Source of the DNA: Hofstenia miamia | Lineage: Eukaryota > Xenacoelomorpha > Acoela | Assembly: GCA_004352715.1 (NCBI GenBank) | Contig: SCFE01000081.1 | Span: 1,239,925-1,303,924 of the forward strand | DNA: 64,000 bases | Direction of reading: 5' to 3' | Shown: one piece after another, positions 12,300 through 23,912 of the stretch | How the letters are laid out: the number at the start of each line of letters is the position of its first letter | How positions within the stretch are numbered: position 1 is the first letter of the stretch | Notes under the pieces: generated by a model | Told to the model about the DNA's origin: nothing | The model's database searches: none | Seen by the model: only the letters and a program-made list of their open reading frames with translations | Position numbers and translations under genes: made by a program

Positions 12300-15108
12300 C
12301 CGGCGCTCATTTGTTCGTGTTCACACTTATTATTTATAAAATAATAATAAATAGAGTGTCCACTCTATCATTGCTGTCAACACTTTCTGAATATTGTAAG
12401 GGAGAGGCATTCTCTGATCATTATGATAAAACTTATAAGGTATTTCATCTTTCTATTGTTTTATTCATCATCCTTAGTTGATAAAAAACCATTCCGCTTT
12501 TAGTCACCCTTACTGTCAATGTTCACACAGAGCAGTTAAGAAAATGTGATCCTCTTGCATTTTTAGCCCCTCCAAAACATAAGGATATTCAATTTGTTTT
12601 CGAACTTTTGTGTATTTAAACCAGCTTTTGAAAATATTTTGTTTTTATGACTTTGTAATTCTTGATATTCACTTACAAGTTTTTCAATGCTAGCTATTAA
12701 GTGATTTTAGATTTATATTACATATTTAAGAAAAAATTGAGAAAATTGCAGGTTTTGTCAAACACCTTCTTCGAAATCTAGAACACAACCCAATGACATA
12801 GAGCACTTTTTTTATGTTTGTAATATATTTATATGACAATGCAAAAAAAATATATTGCTGCCAACTTATTATGAAATGTGTACATAATGCAGGGACAAAA
12901 CAATTCCTTGACAACTAATTTAGCATAATATTTGGAAAAAGGTAACTAAAGCAATTGAGAAATTGCTTGAAATTCAAACCTATTGTTTTATTGCCGGGCA
13001 TTCAGATCTGCAAGTTTTTTAGATCACTTTCAGTTAATGTATAATTATAGCAATTTTTGTTGCATACTTAAAAAATTCTGAACAAATATGTGATCTAGCT
13101 TCACCAGAAAAAAATGCCAGAAATTCCATAATTGAATGATCATGTAATTTCATCATTAACAGTTTAATATAAAATTAATTTTTTGCAATACTTGGTAATT
13201 TGGAGGGTTCATTTTTTCACCATTTTGCATTTGGAATTTTTATTGAATGATTTTGACCGGAATATGTTGTAAGGTTAGGCACACATAACAAGGAAATGTG
13301 CCATGCACAAAGGCTATTTGCCCTAGGAAGTGTCTCTCCGATATGTGCAAAGGTAAAGGAAATTGTCTACAAGAACAGTTACATTGATAAGCCATTGTTG
13401 TTTTTTAACGTAGAGTCTGTATAAGAAAAATATACATGAATTTTTTGTGTAGAATTTCTAGAATTTGTGCACCAGCTCAAGTTTCCAGAATCCTTAAATT
13501 CTAAATTTGGAATTTTTGAGCCATTAATAATATTTTGCTTTTTGCATGCTTTATTTGGTAGCTCATCTAATGCTGGTGGGATTTCGAGCTACAATGTCAT
13601 AAAATGCACACGGCTTGTTGTTAATGCTCATTTTGTAACATGAGCATTTATATGAGTATCAATGTTCTTTTAATTTAAAATATGCCTCCTGTCTTTAAAA
13701 TTTTGTAATATCATTTGTTTATTGTACACATTACAAAAAAATTTTAAAAATGTATTCTTTTTTGTAATCAAAGGCTATTATATAAGCACAGGCAATATTT
13801 TTTACATCAAGATATTATTAATACCCTATTCATCTTAACCTTTATACTGAAATATTCATTTATGTTTTGTGAAATATATATATATATATTCCGAAATATT
13901 TCATATCATTTTGAGCATACTATATGTTTGATATTGCCAAAACGGTTAATGATAAACAAATAAAGCCAAATGTATCATTTGTGCTAATCATCAATTTCCA
14001 AAAACTCCAACTCAGGCTTATGCGTTATTAATTTTTATAGTAAATAGAATAATCATGCAACTAATGTTTCAGAACATTTAAAATGTATTATACTAAATCA
14101 TAGAAAGATAATTTAATTTACTCTTGTATCATTTTTGAATTTAACTGGACTGTAATTTTGATAGAAACGTCTGACAATGCATAAATATAGATAGGACTGC
14201 ATTTCAGGCACACTAACAAATTCAATTTTTGTAATAATTGAAATGAAGATTATGCTGTCTACAGACAATGATGATTTATTTAAATAATAACTGCATCATT
14301 GAAAGTCGTCCACCATGCAGACGTCGACTGAAAACAATATAAATAATTAATTTCCACTTAACAGAATTAGAAAAAAATTTCTCTTTTCAAAAATCAAGTT
14401 GGAATTGTTCTTATATAAAATATATGAAATAGGTCTAAGAGAGTTAAATTGCTTTTTGAAGTTATAAATTTTTTAATAATCTTGCTTAAAAAAATTTTAG
14501 GTGTTTTTTGAAACGTTTGGCATTATCGCAAATGATAAAGTCAAGCAATGGCTTAAGATGTGTATATACTAAGGCTGTTAAGTTTGAAAAATTTCACTCG
14601 AACAGCCTGATGTGGTACCTAAACATTATTGTGCAAAAACAATTTTAAATCGGTTGAAATTTCGATCCCCTTCAAAAGTCATTAGTCTTTCACTCAAAAT
14701 CGTGGTAATTGAGAGAATTACATTTGAATTGGGTTTTCTCTAGCCCTTTCTCAGTTGTAATGTTTTGCAACACATACACAATGCATGCTGGCGAGTTCAT
14801 AGTGAAAATTAGGCTACGTTAAACTAGACATGAAATTATCATTTCTACAATACATAACCAAAAATATTTTGCAATATTTTAAGCTATTACATGAATAAGG
14901 CTTTCAATGATATCAAAAAAAACCGGAAGTATACCTAATTGTGAAGTTGGTAATAACTTTCGTATCTATGAATTATACTATTGGAATAATTACATAAATA
15001 TTGTAATGATTGTGACAGTTGTGATGTGGCAATATTATTAACTTAATACAGGAATTTCTTGTAAGCAAGTAGACAGTCATTTTGCTTATATTCATTACCA
15101 ATATTTAG
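12300..15108. other. No gene seen until the EF-hand gene
   Basis: No supported coding region. It contains a short (TA)n at about 13872-13890. The last 30 bases before 15109 form an acceptor-like TTGCTTATATTCATTACC..TTTAG context. Confidence 0.45.
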
Positions 15109-15348
15109 ATGAGCTCAACACGAAAAAGTACAAGCAGTATTGGCCGAGATGCTGCAAGTATTCTTGATAGTCTCGACAAAAACGGAGATGGTAAAATTGA
15201 CAAACAAGAATGGCTTGTTTTCTGCACGCAAACGCTACATATGCGTCGCGATCAAGTGTCAAAATCTTTTAAGTCAATTGATAAGAACAACGATCGATTC
15301 ATTTCTAGGAAAGAGCTGTCTGATTGGCTATTGCAAAATTCTTTATAA
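15109..15348 (+). CDS. Small two-EF-hand calcium-binding protein, 79 aa
   Basis: The 79-residue protein carries two EF-hand loops. Loop 1 is DKNGDGKIDKQE (residues 23-34), a textbook 12-residue loop with acidic residues at positions 1, 5 and 12 and glycine at 6. Loop 2 is DKNNDRFISRKE (58-69), which keeps D1, N3, D5, I8 and E12 but has arginine at position 6. A serine/threonine-rich N-terminus precedes them. One EF-hand pair is the minimal calcium sensor or buffer unit. The ATG lies directly after ATATTTAG, so it may start the last coding exon of a longer transcript with an upstream intron. The same coding sequence from codon 24 onward reappears at 16975-17145, probably through misassembly. 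I cannot assign an orthologue or cellular role. Confidence 0.75.
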   Translation: MSSTRKSTSSIGRDAASILDSLDKNGDGKIDKQEWLVFCTQTLHMRRDQVSKSFKSIDKNNDRFISRKELSDWLLQNSL

Positions 15349-16690
15349 TTGGCTATAAAGATGACGTTTACAGCTTGCATTCTGAAACTTTTATTTTTTC
15401 ACGCCATAATGTATGTTGCAAAATATTTTATAATTTACTGAATTTTTTAAATATAGACTGTTGATAACTGAACATATTGATTAAACTTTTTAAAGACTAA
15501 ATTTTTGTTTCATGTTTCCATATACAGACAGTACTGGAAATATGTATTCGACCACCTTGCTATTTTTAATAAATAATCAATATTAATTTGATAGAGTGTG
15601 CCTAAAATTATAACTATGTGTTACTTTGAAAAAGAAAGGAAAATGTGTATGTCGAATAACATAAAACATGTAGAATAACAACTGTCTATTAATTTTTAAT
15701 CAATATTAAAAAACGTCTTTTGGAAAAATGTATTCGGCCACCTGAAAATATTTTAACAAATGATCAAATCCGAAAAAAATAAGATACATAAATTAATAAT
15801 TGATGCAATACAAGCACTTAGCAACAAAATTGTCTCTTCTAATATTTNTTCTTGAAAAGTTAATGTATCTAGGATTTAACTCAAGTAGTAAGGAGTTAAT
15901 GCGTAACTTTCTAACTAACCACTACCAACGGGTTAAAATNNNNNGATACATAAATTAATAATTGATGCAATACAAGCACTTAGCAACAAAATTGTCTCTT
16001 CTAATATTTTGTAGTGTCCCTTTGAGCGAATAACAGCTTCAAGGCGATCAGGGATTGAAGCAAAAAGTTTTTCAATAAAGCTATTAGGAATTGTAAAGAA
16101 TTTTTCTTATTATGCACCACAGTTCGTCTTCAGTGTGAAGATTATGCTGTCCAATTCAATATTTGTCCTCTTTCCACAAATTTTCGATAATGTTAAGGTC
16201 TTGAGATTGGCTAGGCCAGACACAAGAATAGCAACCCCATTATTATGGAGAAAATTTTTCATTTATTTTAACTTGTTACATGGAACACCATCCTGCTGAT
16301 ACATTGATACATTTCAAGAATCTTAGCATATTAAGAGCTTAGGAGAGTTCCAATCTTGCAAAAGCCAAACTTCCATATTGTACCCAATACCATTACAGAC
16401 TTCCCACCATAATTCATGGTCCCCGACTAAGTTGAGGCAAGAATCTTAACTTCTTCCCAGTTGGTCTCTTAATCAATATTCCCTTCGATGAGTATAATTC
16501 AAATCTTGACTCATCTGAAAATATCAAATTTGACCAATATTCAGATGAATTGTCTTTCATTAAATTGACCCACCTCACCCAGCGTAACCTTTGCTTTGAG
16601 GTTAAGAATTTGCCACGAAAGTCCTAATTGAGTACTTCTTTAGGATGTTTCGCACAGTTCTTGCTGTCACGAGGTGACCATCAGCGCATT
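15178..16690. repeat. Duplicated block, copy 1 (likely assembly artefact)
   Basis: Bases 15178-16690 match 16975-18325 with no difference I could find, apart from an extra 162 bp in copy 1 (15783-15944). That extra piece itself repeats about 65 bp of sequence around a single N (15848) and five Ns (15940-15944). The block covers most of the EF-hand ORF, its 3' flank and the 5' two thirds of the Tc1-like element. Near-perfect identity together with N joins at 16691 and 16974 points to unmerged overlapping contigs. Confidence 0.85.
15529..16690. mobile_element. Tc1-like element, truncated duplicate copy
   Basis: This is the left part of the element described at 17326-18912, including its CAGTACTGG end at 15529. 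It stops at the single N at 16691. It is probably the same locus assembled twice. Confidence 0.7.
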
Positions 16691-16691
16691 N

Positions 16692-16973
16692 TTACTTTTT
16701 TCACTTTATGTAAATGATCTCAATAAAGCAGTAAATGAACATTGTGCAATTATTCAATATGCAGATGATACTGGACTCTTTGCACATGATAAATCACGTG
16801 ATTTATCGATATATAATTTGGAAACCAACCTCTTGTATTTACATAAATACTTTAACTGTTAATCCCTCAAAAACTGGATTTTGTGTAATGTCACCTTTCC
16901 CAAAAAACAAAAATGTAACTTGCAAATTAAATTTTGCTAACACAACTATTTCCCAAGTTGATAAATTTAAATA
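16692..16973 (+). pseudogene. LINE reverse-transcriptase fragment
   Basis: Bounded by single Ns on both sides, this 282-bp piece encodes ..FSLYVNDLNKAVNEHC and IIQYADDTGLF. The second is the YADD catalytic motif of a non-LTR reverse transcriptase. A frameshifted continuation (KTGFCVMSP..) matches the thumb region seen in the LINEs at 34.8-35.4 and 48.9-49.2 kb. The position between the two copies of the EF-hand block suggests a stray contig placed by scaffolding. Confidence 0.7.
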
Positions 16974-16974
16974 N

Positions 16975-17145
16975 AAAAACGGAGATGGTAAAATTGACAA
17001 ACAAGAATGGCTTGTTTTCTGCACGCAAACGCTACATATGCGTCGCGATCAAGTGTCAAAATCTTTTAAGTCAATTGATAAGAACAACGATCGATTCATT
17101 TCTAGGAAAGAGCTGTCTGATTGGCTATTGCAAAATTCTTTATAA
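16975..17145 (+). pseudogene. 5'-truncated second copy of the EF-hand ORF
   Basis: The sequence repeats the EF-hand ORF from within loop 1 to its stop codon with no visible change. The N-terminal codons are replaced by the LINE fragment across an N at 16974. It is most likely an assembly duplicate and should not be counted as a second gene. Confidence 0.8.
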
Positions 17146-17325
17146 TTGGCTATAAAGATGACGTTTACAGCTTGCATTCTGAAACTTTTATTTTTTCACG
17201 CCATAATGTATGTTGCAAAATATTTTATAATTTACTGAATTTTTTAAATATAGACTGTTGATAACTGAACATATTGATTAAACTTTTTAAAGACTAAATT
17301 TTTGTTTCATGTTTCCATATACAGA

Positions 17326-18912
17326 CAGTACTGGAAATATGTATTCGACCACCTTGCTATTTTTAATAAATAATCAATATTAATTTGATAGAGTGTGCCT
17401 AAAATTATAACTATGTGTTACTTTGAAAAAGAAAGGAAAATGTGTATGTCGAATAACATAAAACATGTAGAATAACAACTGTCTATTAATTTTTAATCAA
17501 TATTAAAAAACGTCTTTTGGAAAAATGTATTCGGCCACCTGAAAATATTTTAACAAATGATCAAATCCGAAAAAAATAAGATACATAAATTAATAATTGA
17601 TGCAATACAAGCACTTAGCAACAAAATTGTCTCTTCTAATATTTTGTAGTGTCCCTTTGAGCGAATAACAGCTTCAAGGCGATCAGGGATTGAAGCAAAA
17701 AGTTTTTCAATAAAGCTATTAGGAATTGTAAAGAATTTTTCTTATTATGCACCACAGTTCGTCTTCAGTGTGAAGATTATGCTGTCCAATTCAATATTTG
17801 TCCTCTTTCCACAAATTTTCGATAATGTTAAGGTCTTGAGATTGGCTAGGCCAGACACAAGAATAGCAACCCCATTATTATGGAGAAAATTTTTCATTTA
17901 TTTTAACTTGTTACATGGAACACCATCCTGCTGATACATTGATACATTTCAAGAATCTTAGCATATTAAGAGCTTAGGAGAGTTCCAATCTTGCAAAAGC
18001 CAAACTTCCATATTGTACCCAATACCATTACAGACTTCCCACCATAATTCATGGTCCCCGACTAAGTTGAGGCAAGAATCTTAACTTCTTCCCAGTTGGT
18101 CTCTTAATCAATATTCCCTTCGATGAGTATAATTCAAATCTTGACTCATCTGAAAATATCAAATTTGACCAATATTCAGATGAATTGTCTTTCATTAAAT
18201 TGACCCACCTCACCCAGCGTAACCTTTGCTTTGAGGTTAAGAATTTGCCACGAAAGTCCTAATTGAGTACTTCTTTAGGATGTTTCGCACAGTTCTTGCT
18301 GTCACGAGGTGACCATCAGCGCATTCCTTGCAAAATTCCTCTGAAGTCGTAGTGAGATTTCGAGTTGAAAGGCACATAAGAGCTGACTGGGAGGTTTTGG
18401 AGGTGTTCTTTTTTCTTCCGGACTTTGGCTTGGGGGTAATGATGTTTTCAGAAGGAAAACATCTGACGATATCCCCGACAGTACATTGAGGTCGCTCTAC
18501 AAGTAGGCTATATTACGTTGACTCATCCCTTCCAAATGTTTGGAGATAATTAACGCGCATGGCAAGAGGTACGTAATCAGGCATCATAAAATGAGAAGAA
18601 TTACTGTATTAGACATTTTCAATATAAATAGACTGAAAAAGGCTCAACCAATGAACATTTTTTACAGATTCTCTGATTTGGTCTGAAGTGGCCGAATACA
18701 TTTTTCCAAAAAAAAGATTAGCTAATTACAAGTATTGTAGCATTTCTAATTGAGATTTAAAGTAAACAGTGATAATTATGTCCCAACATTGATGAATTCC
18801 TGTTTCTGCAACACAAAATCTAATTAAAAAATAACTATGACATTTTTGGTGTCCATTTCTTAGAAATGTTTATGACAAATAATGGGTGGCCAAATTCTTT
18901 TTTCCAGTACTG
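17326..18912 (-). mobile_element. Tc1-like DNA transposon, degenerate, 1587 bp
   Basis: Both ends carry CAGTACTGGAAA in inverted orientation (17326 and, reversed, 18912), followed by similar ATTCGACCACC/ATTTGGCCACC blocks. TA follows the right end, as expected of Tc1 insertions; the left flank reads GA and so has probably mutated. The length fits Tc1 (about 1.6 kb). The minus strand encodes recognisable but broken transposase pieces: IFSDESRFEL (first catalytic Asp region, about 18140), SQDLNIIENLWKE (SPDLNPIE-type motif, about 17830) and IPDRLEAVIRSKG at the C-terminus (about 17680). In-frame stops and frameshifts make it inactive. It lies about 180 bp downstream of the EF-hand stop codon. 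Confidence 0.85.
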
Positions 18913-19937
18913 TATTTTTGTATATTATTATAATGATCTTATAATCGCGCCGTTGAATACTTTGATTTTTCATAGTGCCTCTGATTAAAACATTTTTTAC
19001 TACTATGATGCCCCTGAGTACGCTATTAATGTGCCTCTCGAGACATTTTAGTGAAAATACAAAGTGATGTTGAATACTGTTTTATTAGTAACACAAAACT
19101 TACATGTTGTGATTTTGTTCAAAATATACATTTCTCTTCCCTTTTTCTCAAGCTTGTTTCAAAATGTTGGTCAATTTCTTTAGTGTATTCCTATAATGTA
19201 TTCAATATCATAACTCGTTTAAACCAAGAGATGGTATTTACTATGGATAAAATGTTAACAATTTATTTTTCAAATAATGCTTGAATAATGTTATAGTAAG
19301 TCATTTGCAATAACGCAAGTTATTCCATTTCACATAAAAAATGTTTCGGGCTGTTCTAATGCTGGGTCTAATTCCAAGCCAATTTAACTGAAATATGAAA
19401 ATACATTTCTTTCGTATTATAGTAGTCAAAATATTTACTTAGCGTCTCTATGCTAGTTCAAAAGGTTATGAGGTTCCTGACAAGTTTTATATTATTCTGT
19501 CACTTCATTGTAATCTAGCATGCAAATTTTCATCATGTTGATGACAATTAGTTTATCTCTAATTAACTTATCTGCAATTTTACCTCAAACAGTTTTTTTT
19601 AAACACAGATAAATGCAGAAATATAGTTCTAACTCTCACCACTGGTTGATCATCATCATCTATCATAATCATAAATAATTAAGCGCCAAAACAAAGTTAC
19701 CTACTTCTTTTAAGAATTTGTTTTTTCAGGTTAACATCCATTATTTTCATATGAAATTTAGTAGAATATCTTTAAAAGATAATAATTGAAATGGGCTCCT
19801 CTAATTATGCTATGAATTTAAAGCAAATTTATTGACTTAGTAGCTTGGGTCAAAAAAAAATTAATGCGAGCCCGATCTGATTAAAGGTATATATTCTCAA
19901 GTACATTTATTCAATTCTTTCGCGGTATTTTGATTTT
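18913..19937. other. No gene seen
   Basis: AT-rich flank of the Tc1-like element. The frame at 19051-19284 has no family resemblance or coding signal. Confidence 0.45.
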
Positions 19938-20161
19938 TCTTTCATCGTAGTCTTTCAAATACCTCCAGACATGTTCAAGTGGTCTGGAGATTGGGATTTG
20001 ACTGTCGATATCCTGAAAAATATTTTAGTAAACTGAGAAGTATGCGAAATCGAATCATTCTGCTCCAGAATCCAGCCATCTGGATAGTGCGTTGGTATAG
20101 CTAGAGAACTCTTCGACCATTTGACAGTACCTCTGATTATAAACTCTGCATAGCCCATCAA
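19938..20161 (-). pseudogene. Tc1/mariner transposase C-terminal fragment
   Basis: On the minus strand the peptide includes GWILEQNDSISHTSQFTK and then SQSPDHLNMSGG. These match the Q-D-N-x-P-x-H-T and SPDLNxIE motifs of Tc1-family transposases. The second catalytic Asp is altered (QND for QDN) and the second motif is decayed. It belongs to a different subfamily from the element at 17.3-18.9 kb. No terminal repeats were identified. Confidence 0.6.
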
Positions 20162-20858
20162 AAATGGGACGCATCAATTAGTCAACGTGCTTGAAAATTT
20201 AAGTGCAATGCTGTGCCTAAGTGACTAAAAAAGGCTTACTAACTTTTATCAAAATTTCTGATTTTTAAAAAACAATTTGAATTCTAGCCAAACCTGCAGT
20301 AATGTTAAGACAAATATAAGATCTAAGGCCCATTGCCATTGGATTTTAGCTGCTTGTTGATATGTAAATAGACCTTCCAAACCCATGGGCATATGTCTCA
20401 ATAGAAACAATGCCAGGTCATGACTAAGAGACATTCCCTTATCTGGCGGTGTTTTCAGATTATGGCTTTGAGCTCCATGAGTTTGAAAAAATAGTCCAGA
20501 ATGATGAAAAATTTTCAAAATTTACAGGAATTTTAAAATTATGATAATTTTATGATTTTTTCAATCTTGTGTACACATCAAAACCTTAAATTCTACATAG
20601 CACAACACAAGCCTGGTTTGTGAGCTTCGCAGATTCTCCGAAATTATGGATTGTAAGAGTGGGGTTTTATCGCTCGCAAATGTTTTATGTATATTGCCTT
20701 GTAAAAGAAAAATTTTAAAAAGTTGAATAAAGTTTCCAGCAAAATGTCGAATTCTCACTGACAAAATGTATAATTTATTGTTGTTTTCATAAATTATTGA
20801 AGTTAATTACTTAATTGGATTTAGAATTTTTATTTAAATTTCAAGACTTTGAAGCTCT
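20162..20858. other. Upstream flank, no supported gene
   Basis: Two minus-strand frames (20249-20518 and 20561-20764) show no recognisable domain. They may be remains of the same Tc1-type element or chance. Confidence 0.35.
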
Positions 20859-21184
20859 TAGTAAATCATAGATGTAAACCAGTCGGGTCAACCGGCGTGA
20901 CCGGCGCAGGTTGGATCGAGTCAGTAATTTATGACCGGCTGGTTTGAACCGGTCTAAAGCCGGTCATATAAAGACTGAGTGAATGACGAAGATTTAGGTT
21001 CTTTCAATTGAATTTTGATGAAATTTGTAATTTTTAAGCTTAAACATCCAAATTTAAAATTCTATGCAACTGGTTAAAAATAGGGATTTTCTAGATTATA
21101 TTTTTTCAGTAATTGACATAATTGCATCACTTGTAAAGGTGTTGGTTGATTTGTATTTGCAGCATTTTTTTAAAATTTAGTAAA

Positions 21185-21320
21185 AGGTTGCGTTATTGAG
21201 ATTGGCCTATAATTTTTTGCAATAAGGGGATCCCCATTTTTGTATAAATGTGTTATATATGATTTTTTCATTTCCCTCGGAAATTCGTTTATAACAATGT
21301 ATTGATTAAATGCAAATGAT
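21185..21320 (-). pseudogene. LINE reverse-transcriptase fragment
   Basis: The minus strand reads ..EFPREMKKSYITHLYKNGD followed by AKNYRPISIT. This is the conserved segment just upstream of the palm in CR1/Jockey-type reverse transcriptases. It lies inside the hAT-like element. Confidence 0.6.
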
Positions 21321-21411
21321 AGGTGGTCGCCAAATTTATGAAAAAAATTCTTAATTATAAAGAAGGGTAAATGAGACGTCTAAAAATCTACCACCTTATA
21401 ATATGATTAAA

Positions 21412-21590
21412 ATACCGGGAAATATTCATAAACATAGTTCTAGATCAAAACGTTTACATGTGTTAAGTATAAGAACAATGTTTTGAAGAAATCCTTTATT
21501 AATGCCGCCAACCTGGAACTCGCTACTTGATATACAACGAGCCCAAAACGAATCTATTTTAGACAAAGCAAATTTTTAGTGCTGCTTGTA
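21412..21590 (+). pseudogene. LINE 3'-terminal ORF fragment
   Basis: The plus strand encodes, with stops, a piece resembling IHKHSSRSKRLHVLS..TWNSLLDIQ. This is the C-terminal tail pattern (WNSLP) of LINE ORF2 proteins. It is opposite in orientation to the fragment at 21185-21320. Confidence 0.5.
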
Positions 21591-21594
21591 AATT

Positions 21595-21780
21595 TGATTA
21601 TGCAGATTTTTCTTATTTTTTCATTCAGTATGCCTTTTTATAATTTTATTTAAGAAATGTTTATTAAATAATAGGAAGATCTATGTAAAAAATTCTTTGA
21701 GCCCAATATTTTTAAAAAATATATTGAGCTAAAACGAGCGTCATTCAATGATTTTATGTAGCTAGCCGAGCCGAACCTAA
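21595..21780 (-). repeat. GGCTCGG-family repeat, truncated copy
   Basis: It shares the TTTGATTATGCAGATTTTTC, AATAATAGGAAGATC and CTAGCCGAGCCGAACC blocks with the copies at 345-556 and 27117-27475. Confidence 0.6.
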
Positions 21781-21931
21781 TTAATTAATTTTAATACAAA
21801 TTTCGAGTTTTCATTGAAGTAGCATTGTAAATCACTTACCAAAGTGTACAGTTCCGGGTTATATTTACCAGAGATCGGAGTATTTATTATAAATTGGATT
21901 AAAGTGATATTGGTTGAATGGCCCTGTTGCC

Positions 21932-21933
<2 letters not shown>

Positions 21934-21996
<63 letters not shown>

Positions 21997-22010
21997 GTAT
22001 ATATATAGCA
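21934..22010. repeat. Long (TA)n microsatellite
   Basis: About 30 TA units run without a gap. A CGTATATATA interruption follows at about 21994. Confidence 0.9.
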
Positions 22011-22159
22011 TTTTTCATATATATATTTATAACTAGATTTAGAAAAATGTTTTGCCGGTAAGACCGGTCGGTCAAACGGTTTCGTTTGGACAATTTTCCG
22101 ATCGGTTTACACCTATGTTGTAAATCAACATAAATTACCCATTTGTCTATCATTGCTTC

Positions 22160-23190
22160 TGGATCCTATTCTGGTTCACAAGAAAGACTGAGCAAGCAGC
22201 TAGTGATGCAAAAGAACAGTTTTATGTATATACGGACAGCGTTGTGACCCTAACTTGTCAATCAGCGATTGGTAATAATATGCAGTTTTTTAAACTATTA
22301 TTTCCCATTATTCGTTTGCATTACTGTTTTCATTGTTTGCTATTTCGTTGATATACTTACTATTGCTATATTTCCTAAAATCATATTTGGAAAGATCTTC
22401 AACTTCCATGGTCGAGTGCGGGTGCACCCCAGATGTGGGCAAAGCTTTGGAGGAAACAGCTGAGTACGAGAATGTATCACAAAATAGGCGACCGGGTAAT
22501 CGGATTGGAAAAGTCATACTTGCACAAGTACCGAAAAGATAGTGTGCCTAAATTGTCCCAGGAGGTAGCTTTAGTTCCTGGATAAGCTAACCAGTCAAGC
22601 GGAAAGGTGTCAGCTAATACCGAATTGTGACGCAAAACTAATGCCGTTGCTGTACATAGCCCCGCCCATATACTGGACGTTAAGCAACAAGGTATTAGAA
22701 TGTGCAACCATGTGTACATTTTGCGGTGACGTCTGTGGTTTCTGCTTTTTTGTGGAAGACAAACTGCGACGCAGTGAAAACACTGCTACAAAGATAGCTG
22801 TTGGCGCCTGTTCATGAGTGCAGCTGACGGGACAGTTATGTCAGAAATAACTCACTTTCTTTTGGCATATGAGATAGGTCAAGGCCAACGTTTCCTATAA
22901 TGGGTGTGAGGCAGCTTTGCTGTCTCACAGTGGTTAGTAAGTTGCAGCAGGCGCTCACTTAGTTTCACATCGTTAGTAGGCTTCGTTTACCAAACCGTGA
23001 GAGGCACAAGTCTTTCAACTGAATTTCGGCCTTGGGTTTTTAGTACGTGACAGAGGTCGCCACAATATTCTAATGATTAAACCGACCTTAGTGGCATACT
23101 TCTAGAGGTTAATTCGCACATGGAATACGATTTGACTCATTGTTCAGTCTGTCTACTGGTACAGTTACACCTAACAGTATTAAGGGATAG
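22160..23190. other. GC-richer unassigned segment
   Basis: This kilobase is visibly less AT-rich than its surroundings (for example GTGCGGGTGCACCCC and AGCCCCGCCC). Only short frames exist, such as 22333-22542 on plus and 22477-22719 on minus, and none resembles a family I know. I could not find terminal repeats or tRNA-type A and B boxes. It may be an old gene or a degraded mobile element. Confidence 0.35.
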
Positions 23191-23904
23191 TTGAAACAAT
23201 ATAAATTCCGTGTTGATTGGCAAAGGTATCAAACAGAGAACAATTCGTCTGCAATTTTAAACAAAATTGCCATTAGTTTTTTCTTCGACAAATACAGTGC
23301 ATTTCAATTATAAAAATTGTGAAAATAGTTCATGTTATTCCCTCGCTACAGCACCACAGACTCAGCAATAACCGTTACCATTCAATAACCCTTTGATATC
23401 CAAATGATTGTAGACCAATATAAAAATATTATAAGGGTTGCAATTAGATCAAAAGAACTAACAGATAATATCACTAGTACTTTATGACTACATCTATTCA
23501 GTGTGTTGCATTTACATTATTAATTGCAAATTTTGCTAAGTAAGCAAGCTCAAAGTTTTGCAACGTCCGCTCATTAAAGGAATTGCAAAGGAATTTTTCA
23601 AACCTTTTTTCTATTTACTAAATGAATTAACTTTTAATAAAAGACATGCTTATAAATACAATTTATCTTATATGAAACAGTGGGAATGGAAAAGTTCACG
23701 TTAATTATTAAGCTCATTTAACTATTTGGCTTAACAATTCTACAGCTTAACTTATTGGTTGTTGAAACTATTCATTGATTTTAAAGCTTAAAATATTGAT
23801 TAGCTATGTAGATACCTGGGCAGAACAGTGACTACAAACACAAATTTACTCTTTAGGGTTTGAAGAATATCTAGATGAACTTAAATGCAATAACAAACAG
23901 AATT
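23191..23904. other. No gene seen
   Basis: AT-rich, with no supported feature. Confidence 0.45.
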
Positions 23905-23912
23905 GATATAAC

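Larger units (their letters stand above)
20867..22117. mobile_element. hAT-like non-autonomous element, 1251 bp
   Basis: The ends read CATAGATGTAAACCAGTCGG (20867) and, inverted, CATAGGTGTAAACCGATCGG (22117). Flanking 8-mers TAGTAAAT (20859-20866) and TTGTAAAT (22118-22125) match at 7 of 8 bases, as expected of an 8-bp hAT target duplication. Subterminal ACCGGT-rich motifs occur at both ends. The interior holds LINE fragments, a GGCTCGG repeat copy and a long (TA)n tract, with no transposase frame. Confidence 0.65.

Noticed and set aside
14290-14345. Small palindromic patch near CATGCAGACGTCGACTG
   Set aside because: An isolated short palindrome with no repeat partner, gene or element boundary nearby.
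16975-17145. A second EF-hand gene
   Set aside because: The sequence shows no visible difference from the first copy and is attached through Ns to a LINE fragment, so it is treated as an assembly duplicate.
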